Shown in pieces: positions 1 through 7,106 of a DNA stretch of 64,000 nucleotides; the stretch's first letter is position 1, and each line of letters starts with the position of its first letter. The position numbers and the translations under genes are program-made. Source of the stretch: Gordonibacter massiliensis (ex Traore et al. 2017). GTDB lineage: Bacteria > Actinomycetota > Coriobacteriia > Coriobacteriales > Eggerthellaceae. The stretch lies in NCBI GenBank assembly GCA_900170005.1, contig LT827128.1, positions 3,592,168-3,656,167 of the forward strand, read 5' to 3'. Under the pieces are notes generated by a model. It saw only the letters and a program-made list of their open reading frames with translations. It did not search any database and was not told where the DNA came from.

Positions 1-138
1 AGCCGGCGCCAAGTCCTTATCGGCGGGGACCGGGTTTCGATCTCCGCCGAACGGGGTCCGCGACACGCTTGTCGGTGCGCGAGGGCCTTGCAGGATGCAA
101 CGAATAGCCGAAACGTCAACTTTTCTATGAAAACATGC

Positions 139-167
139 GCCCCGGGGGCTTGATTTGCCCCCGGGGC
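139..167. repeat. GC-rich perfect inverted repeat (possible terminator)
   Basis: An 11-bp perfect stem (139-149 with 157-167) encloses a 7-nt AT-rich loop. No T-run follows on the plus strand. On the minus strand the stem is followed by a weakly T-rich stretch, so it could end a transcript coming from the right. Bases 1-138 show no gene I can support. Confidence 0.45.
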
Positions 168-220
168 CATATTAATCTGGAGTATATATATTCTTGATTA
201 TGTATAGAATAGGTGATTGC

Positions 221-430
221 ATGTTCGCTCCCGTTTCCGACGCATCCCCCCTGGCCGATGCCGAGCTCGCGCCGGGGGACATCCTGCGCAGCGAATACGG
301 CAGGACGGTACGCACCGTGGTGTCCGTAGAGGGGGACGACGTGGTGGTGCGCACGCCGAAGGGGTCCATCGAGGCCATACCGCTGCAGTCCGTCAGGCGC
401 TTCTGGCGCAAGATAGGCGCCGAGACCTAA
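221..430 (+). CDS. small hypothetical protein, 69 aa
   Basis: I do not recognise this family. The product is a short acidic protein with a basic C-terminal tail (residues about 58-65) and no membrane segment or cysteine cluster. The middle has alternating hydrophobic and charged residues, as in a small beta-barrel or KOW/SH3-like fold, but this is only an impression. I start at the ATG at 221 because AGGTG lies five bases upstream; an in-frame ATG at 200 would add seven residues. A -10-like TAGAAT sits at 205-210. The gene stands alone between a GC-rich hairpin and a REPIN-like repeat. Codon use matches the genome. Confidence 0.6.
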   Translation: MFAPVSDASPLADAELAPGDILRSEYGRTVRTVVSVEGDDVVVRTPKGSIEAIPLQSVRRFWRKIGAET

Positions 431-484
431 GCGGCTTCGCGCCTGCAGCAGAGGCCGCACCGAACATGTCGCTTCACCGGCCCC

Positions 485-565
485 GTAGGGCAAGGGCTCT
501 GCCCTTGCCGCCCGACAAGCAGCGTTCCCGCAGTTCGACGGCAAGGGCAAGAGCCCTTGCCCTAC
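485..565. repeat. REPIN-like inverted repeat, copy 1
   Basis: Two 26-27-bp arms (485-510 and 539-565) are inverted copies of each other with one base inserted in the right arm. Each arm is itself nearly palindromic around GGGCTCTGCCC. The same element recurs at 16934-17014. Nested palindromes with paired inverted units are typical of REP/REPIN elements. Confidence 0.85.
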
Positions 566-665
566 AGGACGCCTGCGAAGGGCGCGTGATTGACGGCTTT
601 CGGGTGCAGCCTCTCCCAATTGTGTGGGTCGGCAACAGTTTCGCGACGTAGGGCCCCAGGTCGGG

Positions 666-671
666 TACAAT
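666..671 (+). promoter_or_regulatory. -10 box (TACAAT) placed for a near-leaderless transcript
   Basis: TACAAT ends 10 bases before the ATG at 682, and no Shine-Dalgarno lies between them. A start site 6-8 bases after the box would leave only a few bases of leader. No convincing -35 is seen. Confidence 0.45.
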
Positions 672-681
672 ACCGCCCCGT

Positions 682-2103
682 ATGTTTGAAATCCTTTCCA
701 GCATAGACGCGTTCGTCTGGGGGCCGGCCATGATCGTGCTCCTTCTGGGCACGCATGTCTTCCTCACGTTCAAGACCGGCTTCATCCAGCGCAAGCTGCC
801 GCAGGCCATCCGCATGTCGTTTCGGAAGGACCCCGAGGGCAAGGGAGACATCTCCAACTTCGGCGCCCTGGCCACGGCGCTGGCGGCCACCATCGGCACG
901 GGCTCCATCGTGGGCGTGGCGACCGCCGTTCTGGCCGGCGGGCCGGGCGCGGTGTTCTGGATGTGGATCACCGGCGTGTTCGGCATCGCCACGAAGTACG
1001 TGGAGGTGTACGCCTCGGTGAAGTACCGCGTGCGCGACCATGCCGGCAACATGCTGGGCGGCGCCATGTACGTGTGGGAGCGCGCGTTCAAGAAGAAGGA
1101 CGGGCGGGTGCCCTGGTGGGCGAAGCTGGGCGCCGTGGCGTTCGCCGCGTTCGCCACCGTGGCCACCATCGGCACGGGGTCGGCGGTGCAGGCGTCCGCC
1201 ATGACCGGCATCATCGCGTCGAACGTGCCGGTGCCCACCTGGGTTATCGGCATCGCCATCGTGGTGCTGGTGTCGGTGGTCATCTTCGGCGGCGTGCGCA
1301 GCATATCCAACGTGTGCGAGAAGCTCGTGCCCGTCATGGCCGTGGCGTACGCGGGCGGCTGCCTGGTCATCTTGGCGCTCAACGCGCCGGTGGTGGGGGA
1401 GGCCGTCGCGCTCATCTTCCAGTGCGCGTTCACCGGCAAGGCGGCGTTCGGAGGCGCGGTGGGTTCCGGCATCATGATGGCGCTGCAGTTCGGCTGCGCG
1501 CGCGGCCTGTTCTCCAACGAGTCGGGCCTGGGCTCGGCGCCCATCATCGCGGCGGCCGCCAAGACGCGCAACCCGGCCGAGCAGGCGCTCGTGGCCATGA
1601 CCGGCACGTTCTGGTCGACGGTGGTCATCTGCGCGCTCACGGGCATCGTGCTCGTGTCCACCATGATAGCCAACCCCGGCATCCAGGCCGACATCCTGGC
1701 GAACCCCACGGTGTTCTCGGGCGCCGAGTTGGCCAGCGCGGCGTTCTCGAAGATACCCTACATCGGCACGCCCATCCTGGTGCTGGGCATGGTGGCGTTC
1801 TCGTACTCCACCATCCTGGGTTGGTCGTACTACGGCAACCGCTGCGTCACGTACCTGTTCGGCAAGCGCGCCATCCGGCCGTACCAGGTGCTGTACGTGG
1901 CCGTGGCCTTCCTGGGCGCCATCGGCGTGGGCGACGTCATGTGGACCGTGTCCGACATCGGCAACGCGCTCATGGCCATCCCCAACATCGTAGCCATCCT
2001 GCTGCTGAGCGGACTCGTGGCCCGCGGTACCCGCCACTACGTGTACGACCGCCACCTCGACGAGGTGGACGAGGATCCCATCCCCGTCGTGGAGGGCAAG
2101 TAG
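682..2103 (+). CDS. AGCS-family alanine/glycine:sodium symporter (copy 1)
   Basis: This is a polytopic inner-membrane symporter of 473 aa, the usual length for the alanine or glycine:cation symporter (AlsT/DagA) family, which couples amino-acid uptake to Na+ or H+. The sequence opens with a family-typical DAFVWGPAMIVLLLGTH segment. It carries the ATIGTGSIVGVATA loop near residue 73, the conserved GSGIMMALQFGCARGLFSNE block near residue 262, and about ten hydrophobic helices. It is closely related to the copy at 4945-6360, with the protease gene between the two. The ATG at 682 has no ribosome-binding site; a -10 box just upstream suggests leaderless translation. The exact substrate (alanine, glycine or serine) cannot be told from sequence. 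Confidence 0.93.
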   Translation: MFEILSSIDAFVWGPAMIVLLLGTHVFLTFKTGFIQRKLPQAIRMSFRKDPEGKGDISNFGALATALAATIGTGSIVGVATAVLAGGPGAVFWMWITGVFGIATKYVEVYASVKYRVRDHAGNMLGGAMYVWERAFKKKDGRVPWWAKLGAVAFAAFATVATIGTGSAVQASAMTGIIASNVPVPTWVIGIAIVVLVSVVIFGGVRSISNVCEKLVPVMAVAYAGGCLVILALNAPVVGEAVALIFQCAFTGKAAFGGAVGSGIMMALQFGCARGLFSNESGLGSAPIIAAAAKTRNPAEQALVAMTGTFWSTVVICALTGIVLVSTMIANPGIQADILANPTVFSGAELASAAFSKIPYIGTPILVLGMVAFSYSTILGWSYYGNRCVTYLFGKRAIRPYQVLYVAVAFLGAIGVGDVMWTVSDIGNALMAIPNIVAILLLSGLVARGTRHYVYDRHLDEVDEDPIPVVEGK

Positions 2104-2395
2104 AAAGCGGCCTTCGCTTCCCTGCGAACTTGGAGCGCTTCGACGTCCGGTTGCTTGCCGGCTGCCGAAATCCGAACTCGCCGCACTCTCGAAACGGGCG
2201 ATCGCACGCTTTTCGCCCCCCGATGTCTTTTCTTCCCGAGCGGCGTCGATTCGCCTCGGTCGCCGATTTCTCGCCGTACCGATCCTTCGCACCCCTTGTC
2301 TCTCCTCACTTTCGTCTCTATATTTTTACCTTGTTGCGTGCGTACACAATAAGTTTGGGGTTCGTGCGTGGAGAGGATCGAGAAGGAGGCCCCCT

Positions 2396-4678
2396 TTGGT
2401 CAAAACAAATCCGGTGGCGAGGCTTGCGCGCGGAGCATTGGCGTTCGCGCTTGCGGCCAGCCTCGCTCCCACGACAGCCTTCGCCGACGAGACGCCGCCC
2501 CGAAGCGGCATCGCCGACGGGTTCATCGCCTCGAGCGAACGGGCGGTGGCGCGGTACGCGTCCACCGGGAATCCGGACGACCTGCGCGACGTGCGCGCCT
2601 ACCAGGGCAACGGGATCATGCCCTTGAACGACGGCCTTCCCGAAAAGCTCGATCTGCGCGATAGGGGCGTGGTCACCCCGGTGAAGCTTCAGAACCCCTG
2701 GGGCACCTGTTGGAGCTTCGCCGCTATTGCTGCGTCGGAGACCAGCATCATGTCCGAGCTGGGCATAACCACCGACGATGGCGCGGTGGATCTGTCCGAG
2801 CTCCACACGGCCTGGTTCTCGTACATGCCGTTGCCCGAGGGCTCCGGGTCGCAGGCGGGCGAGGGTATCCGCACGACGTCGACGGATCCCGCTGCTGTGC
2901 TGGACCAGGGCGGAGATTTGTTCACGACCACCTCGGTGTTCTCCTCGGGCATCGGTCCCGTGGCCGAGAGTCTCGTTCCCTATCGCAACAAGGAGGGTTA
3001 TACAAAAGACAAGGACGGCGTTCCCATCTACTATTCGTCCGAAGGCGACTGGTCGGTTGACGAGGACTTGCGCTTCGTTCAGGAGATAGAGCTCGAGGAG
3101 AGCAGCATCCTTCCCTCGCCTGCGGGAAGAAGCGACAGCGGCAGCTATACCTATAACGAGAGCGGCACGCAGGCCATCAAGCGCGAGTTGCAAGAAGGAC
3201 GTGCGGTGTCGATTTTGTTCGCAGCCGACCAGTCGCAGCCCGGGCAGGGGTCCCAGGGCAGGTACATAAACCCGAACACCTGGGCGCAGTACACCTACGA
3301 TGAAAGCGCTTCTGCAACCCATGCCGTCAGCATCGTAGGTTGGGACAACTCCTATAGCAAGTATCTGTTCGAGCCCGACCTCACCACCGCCGAAGGCGAG
3401 CTTGACCCGCAATTCTTCGTAGACGGGGACGTCTCGGGGAAGCTGAACGAAGAAGGGAGGGCGGTAGCCGAGGACTCCAATCGCATCCCCGCCAGCGACG
3501 GTGCATGGATCGTGAAGAACAGTTGGGGGTCGAAGGACGTCGAGTTCCCGCATCGCAACCCGAACGGATGGGGTGTTGACGGCGGCGGCTACTTCTACCT
3601 GTCGTACTACGACAAGAGCGTCGTCTTGCCCGAATCGTTCAACTACTACACCGAGAACTACGGGGAGTCGGCCGAGTACTACCTCATCAACCAGTACGAC
3701 TTCATGCCCTCGCCAGGCGTCACGGCTCAGTTGAGCGACGATCCCGTGTCCATGGCGAACGTGTTCGAAGCAAGTGAACATCAGATGGTCCGCTCGCTTT
3801 CCTGCGAAACCGCTCAGCCCGGCACGGAGGTCGACTACGAGGTGTACTTGCTGAACGACGGGTACGCGAGTCCCAAGGACGGCAAGCTGCTCGCGAAGGC
3901 GTCCGAAACCTACGAGTACGGCGGATATCACCGAATCCAGCTCAAGGAGGCCCTGCCCATCGAGCAAGGACAACATTTCTCAGTGGTGGTGACGCAACAG
4001 TGCGACGGGCTGTACTGCATCCCCGTCGACCGGGCGCTCAACGAGACGGGCATGAACAAGCTCAACGAGGAGCTCGGCCTCAACTACAGCCGGTACGCCG
4101 TGGGCGTGGTGAACGAGGGGGAGAGCTTCACCTTCGAGGATGGCGAATGGGCCGACTGGTCCGACGTAGTCGCAAGCATAAAGGCGGCTGCCGCGGAGAC
4201 AGAACCCGGTGACATATTCGATTACGACAACTTCGCCATCAAGGCGTACGCCGACCCCATGGGCGAGCCTCCCATTCACGAGGCGGTGGTCGTTCCCGAC
4301 CTGGGCGGCATGACCGAGGCCGAGGCGTTGGCAGCTTTGGAACAGGCGGGTCTTAAGGGCGAGGCGGGCGAGCCCGAGTACTCCGACGCCGTCGAGGCCG
4401 GCCGTGTGGTCCGTCAGGGCACCCCGGCGGGCACGGAGGTTGATAAGGGCTTCATCGTCACCTATCACCTCTCGCTCGGCAAGGAGCAAAGCGGGGAGCA
4501 GGGCGGAGCCGCGGGCGGCGGAGGGGCCGGCGGCACCGCAGGCGGCAAGCCCATGCCCGCCATGGGCGATACCGCAGCCCCCATCGCCGGCTCGCTCGCG
4601 GTCGCGCTTGCCGGCGCCGTCGTTGCGGTCGCGGGCTTCCGCATGAGCGGCGGCCGGAGCGGCCGCCCGCGCTGCTGA
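2396..4678 (+). CDS. secreted papain-like (C1A) cysteine protease with PASTA domain and membrane anchor
   Basis: The product is a 760-aa exported protease. Residues 1-30 form a signal peptide ending TTAFA. A C1A peptidase domain follows: catalytic Cys105 in NPWGTCWSF, a His in SATHAVSIVGWDN and an Asn in AWIVKNSWG. A beta-rich region comes next. Near residues 630-700 there is a PASTA-like repeat (VPDLGGMTEAEALAALEQAGL), a fold that in other proteins binds peptidoglycan or beta-lactams. A Gly-rich linker, a hydrophobic helix and an Arg-rich tail finish the protein, so it probably stays membrane-anchored outside the cell. Translation starts at TTG 2396, eight bases after GAAGGAGG. PASTA domains on C1 peptidases are uncommon. 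The substrate is unknown; host or dietary protein, or cell-wall peptides, are possible. Confidence 0.9.
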   Translation: MVKTNPVARLARGALAFALAASLAPTTAFADETPPRSGIADGFIASSERAVARYASTGNPDDLRDVRAYQGNGIMPLNDGLPEKLDLRDRGVVTPVKLQNPWGTCWSFAAIAASETSIMSELGITTDDGAVDLSELHTAWFSYMPLPEGSGSQAGEGIRTTSTDPAAVLDQGGDLFTTTSVFSSGIGPVAESLVPYRNKEGYTKDKDGVPIYYSSEGDWSVDEDLRFVQEIELEESSILPSPAGRSDSGSYTYNESGTQAIKRELQEGRAVSILFAADQSQPGQGSQGRYINPNTWAQYTYDESASATHAVSIVGWDNSYSKYLFEPDLTTAEGELDPQFFVDGDVSGKLNEEGRAVAEDSNRIPASDGAWIVKNSWGSKDVEFPHRNPNGWGVDGGGYFYLSYYDKSVVLPESFNYYTENYGESAEYYLINQYDFMPSPGVTAQLSDDPVSMANVFEASEHQMVRSLSCETAQPGTEVDYEVYLLNDGYASPKDGKLLAKASETYEYGGYHRIQLKEALPIEQGQHFSVVVTQQCDGLYCIPVDRALNETGMNKLNEELGLNYSRYAVGVVNEGESFTFEDGEWADWSDVVASIKAAAAETEPGDIFDYDNFAIKAYADPMGEPPIHEAVVVPDLGGMTEAEALAALEQAGLKGEAGEPEYSDAVEAGRVVRQGTPAGTEVDKGFIVTYHLSLGKEQSGEQGGAAGGGGAGGTAGGKPMPAMGDTAAPIAGSLAVALAGAVVAVAGFRMSGGRSGRPRC

Positions 4679-4823
4679 CGCCGTTTTCTGGACGACTTGC
4701 GAGGGGGACGCGGTGAAGCGGCCCCCTCGGCAGCCCCCGCGCCTGTGCTCGTTGCCCGTGCGAGAATCACCCGTTCGCCCGATTGTTTTTCCCTTGTTAA
4801 CAAAGATGACGTTTTCGTGTGGC

Positions 4824-4857
4824 TATAATCCAAGCACTTTAGTGCGGGAAAGTGCTT
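4824..4857 (+). promoter_or_regulatory. promoter -10 box with dyad operator or hairpin
   Basis: TATAAT at 4824-4829 is followed directly by a 9-bp perfect inverted repeat (AAGCACTTT at 4832-4840, AAAGTGCTT at 4849-4857). The expected start site falls inside the left arm, so the dyad is more likely a protein-binding site than an RNA hairpin. It precedes the second AGCS symporter. Confidence 0.5.
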
Positions 4858-4944
4858 CTGCCGAAATGGATTGCCGCTTGTCACTCGGTTTCGGCAATGG
4901 CTCTTCCTCGCCGTTTGGGGATCGACGGGAGAAAGAGGGAATTC

Positions 4945-6360
4945 ATGGACATCGTCCAGTTCATCAGCGACATCGACGCTTTCGTATGGGGGCCGCCGAT
5001 GATCGTGATCCTGTTGGGGTCGCACCTGTACCTGACGTTTCGCACGGGCTTCATCCAGCGCAAGCTGCCCACGGCCATCAAGCTGTCGGTGACGAAGGAC
5101 CCGGACGCTCCGGGCGACATCAGCCAGTTCGGCGCGCTGTGCACGGCGCTGTCGGCCACCATCGGCACGGGCAACATCGTGGGCGTGGCCACGGCCATCT
5201 TGGCGGGCGGCCCCGGCGCGGTGCTGTGGATGTGGCTCACCGGCGTGTTCGGCATGGCCACGAAGTACTCCGAGACGTTCGCCGCGGTGAAGTACCGCGT
5301 GAAGGACCACAACGGCAACATGCTGGGCGGTGCGATGTACGCGTGGCGCCGCGCGTTCGAGAAGGACGGCAAGGCGCCGTGGTGGGGCCTCCTGGGCGCC
5401 GGCGCGTTCGCCCTGTTCGCGGCCATCGCCTCGTTCGGCATCGGCTCGGCCGTGCAGTCCAGCGCCATGACGGGCATCATCACGTCGAACTTCCCCGGCA
5501 TTCCCGCCTGGGGCATCGGCCTGGCCATCGTCATCATGGTGTCCATCGTCATCTTCGGCGGCGTGAAGGTCATCTCGAAGGTGTGCGAGAAGCTCGTGCC
5601 GTTCATGGCCATCGCCTATGCGTGGGGCTGCATCGTCATCATCGGCATGAACTGGGAGTACGTGTGGCCGGCCATCTGCCTCATCTTCGAGTGCGCGTTC
5701 ACGCCCAAGGCGGCGTTCGGCGGCGCGGTGGGTTCCGGCATCATGATGGCGCTGCAGTTCGGCTGCGCGCGCGGCCTGTTCTCCAACGAGTCGGGCCTGG
5801 GTTCCGCGCCCATCGTGGCCTCGGCGGCCTCCACGCGCAACCCGGCGCGCCAGGCGCTCGTGTCCATGACCGGCACGTTTTGGGACACGGTGGTCATCTG
5901 CGCGCTCACGGGCATCGTGCTGGTGTCCACGCTCATCGCCAACCCCGGGATCCTCGAATCGGGCCAGATCCAGGCCGGCGCCGACCTCACGAGTGCGGCG
6001 TTCGCGTCCATTCCCTACGTGGGCACGCCCATTCTGGTCATCGGCATGATCCTGTTCGCGTACTCCACCATCCTGGGTTGGTCGTACTACGGCAACCGCT
6101 GCGCCGCCTACCTGTTCGGCAAGCACGCCGTGCGCCCCTACCAGGTGATCTACGTGGTGGTGGCGTTCTTGGGCGCCATCGGCATCGGCGACTTGGTGTG
6201 GACCATCTCCGACATCACGAACGCGCTCATGGCTGTGCCGAACATCATCGTGGTGCTGCTGCTGTCGGGCCTGATCGCGCGCGAGACGAAGCACTACGTG
6301 TGGGACAAGAACCTCGACGAGACGGACGAGACGCCCATTCCCGTGCTGGAATCGAAGTAG
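4945..6360 (+). CDS. AGCS-family alanine/glycine:sodium symporter (copy 2)
   Basis: This 471-aa integral membrane symporter is paralogous to the protein at 682-2103, sharing the N-terminal DAFVWGPPM segment, the ATIGTGNIVGVATAIL loop, the GSGIMMALQFGCARGLFSNE block and the same C-terminal acidic tail. It should import alanine or a similar small neutral amino acid with Na+. The ATG at 4945 is preceded by GAGGGA; an upstream in-frame TTG at 4852 would add 31 residues with no hydrophobic or conserved content and is rejected. A -10 box with a dyad lies about 90 bp upstream. A GC-rich 14-bp palindrome at 6362-6375 follows the stop. Two copies probably differ in substrate or regulation, as the upstream regions are unrelated. 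Confidence 0.93.
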   Translation: MDIVQFISDIDAFVWGPPMIVILLGSHLYLTFRTGFIQRKLPTAIKLSVTKDPDAPGDISQFGALCTALSATIGTGNIVGVATAILAGGPGAVLWMWLTGVFGMATKYSETFAAVKYRVKDHNGNMLGGAMYAWRRAFEKDGKAPWWGLLGAGAFALFAAIASFGIGSAVQSSAMTGIITSNFPGIPAWGIGLAIVIMVSIVIFGGVKVISKVCEKLVPFMAIAYAWGCIVIIGMNWEYVWPAICLIFECAFTPKAAFGGAVGSGIMMALQFGCARGLFSNESGLGSAPIVASAASTRNPARQALVSMTGTFWDTVVICALTGIVLVSTLIANPGILESGQIQAGADLTSAAFASIPYVGTPILVIGMILFAYSTILGWSYYGNRCAAYLFGKHAVRPYQVIYVVVAFLGAIGIGDLVWTISDITNALMAVPNIIVVLLLSGLIARETKHYVWDKNLDETDETPIPVLESK

Positions 6361-6361
6361 C

Positions 6362-6375
6362 CGGTCGGCCGACCG
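6362..6375. terminator. GC palindrome after symporter gene
   Basis: A self-complementary 14-mer (CGGTCGGCCGACCG) starts one base after the stop codon and is followed by CGGTTTTC. The short T-run makes it a weak intrinsic terminator at best. Confidence 0.35.
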
Positions 6376-6434
6376 CGGTTTTCAACAACCCGTTGAACCA
6401 TGCGGGGCGGCGACCCGGCCCCCTTCGCGGATCG

Positions 6435-6473
6435 TATAATCGTTGCCGGCCGTGCGATGCGCGGCCGGCAACG
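6435..6473 (+). promoter_or_regulatory. promoter -10 box with 11-bp dyad
   Basis: TATAAT at 6435-6440 is followed at once by an 11-bp perfect inverted repeat (6441-6451 with 6463-6473, 11-nt spacer). The transcription start would fall in the left arm, so an operator is more likely than a terminator. The architecture is the same as at 4824-4857, but the sequence is unrelated. Confidence 0.55.
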
Positions 6474-6490
6474 ATTCGAAAGGAAACGAC

Positions 6491-6904
6491 ATGTCTGGTT
6501 CCCAGAAGGCTTTGAAGGTCATCTCCATCATCACTATCGTCTATGCCGTCGTACTGCTCGTGCTGGGCATATTCATGGCGGCGGGCGGCTCGCTTCTGAG
6601 CGGCGAAACCATCGACGTGGACGGAACGGCCGCTTCGGCGAGCATCGTGGCGGCTGTTCTGGGCGTCACGCTTGTCGTCGGAGGCGTGGTCGACCTCGTC
6701 ATCGGCCTTTTGGGGTTGCGCGGCGCGAGGAACCCGCGCAAGGTGGGGCCGTTCTTCGTGCTGTGCATCATCGGCCTCGCGCTCGGCCTCGTGGGCCTGG
6801 GCATGGCCATCGCCCAGGGCACGTTCGACCCCGCGTCGCTCGTCAACATCGTCATCATCGCCGTGTGCCTGTTCCTGGCCATGCGGGTGAAGCAGCAGGC
6901 GTAG
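6491..6904 (+). CDS. small four-helix membrane protein, unknown function
   Basis: The product is 137 aa with four predicted membrane helices (about residues 10-32, 50-75, 85-108 and 114-134). The loops carry the basic pairs RGARNPRK and RVKQQ on the likely cytoplasmic side. I do not recognise a functional family; small proteins of this shape are often annotated only as membrane proteins. The ATG at 6491 has an AAAGGAAAC ribosome-binding site. It has its own promoter with a dyad and an intrinsic terminator at 6984-7018, so it is a single-gene unit between the symporter and the P-type ATPase. Nothing in the sequence links it to either neighbour. Confidence 0.75.
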   Translation: MSGSQKALKVISIITIVYAVVLLVLGIFMAAGGSLLSGETIDVDGTAASASIVAAVLGVTLVVGGVVDLVIGLLGLRGARNPRKVGPFFVLCIIGLALGLVGLGMAIAQGTFDPASLVNIVIIAVCLFLAMRVKQQA

Positions 6905-6983
6905 GCAGAGGCGCCGGGGAAGCGCTCGCCTTCCGACGTAGGGCCACCCTTATGCGCCGGTCGGGTTTTGCAGGTTTCGCGTG

Positions 6984-7020
6984 AACGGCCCCCCTTCCGG
7001 GCGAAGCGGGGGCCGTTTCG
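6984..7020 (+). terminator. intrinsic terminator
   Basis: A 10-bp GC-rich stem (6984-6993 with 7008-7017) with a 14-nt loop, followed by a short T-run, ends the transcript of the small membrane protein. Confidence 0.6.
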
Positions 7021-7106
7021 CGTCCGGTGCCGTAGAATGGAGCGCGGAGAAGCGGGTTTTCCCGAAGGCGGCGACCTTCGGGCCGGGCAGAGAGCGAGAG
7101 GACAGC

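Noticed and set aside
562-2292. Long open frame antisense to the first alanine symporter
   Set aside because: It is a high-GC shadow: low-complexity His/Arg/Gly-rich translation and no homology, while the sense frame is a complete AGCS protein.
4465-6294. 609-codon open frame antisense to the second symporter
   Set aside because: Same composition effect; the sense frame carries all conserved motifs.
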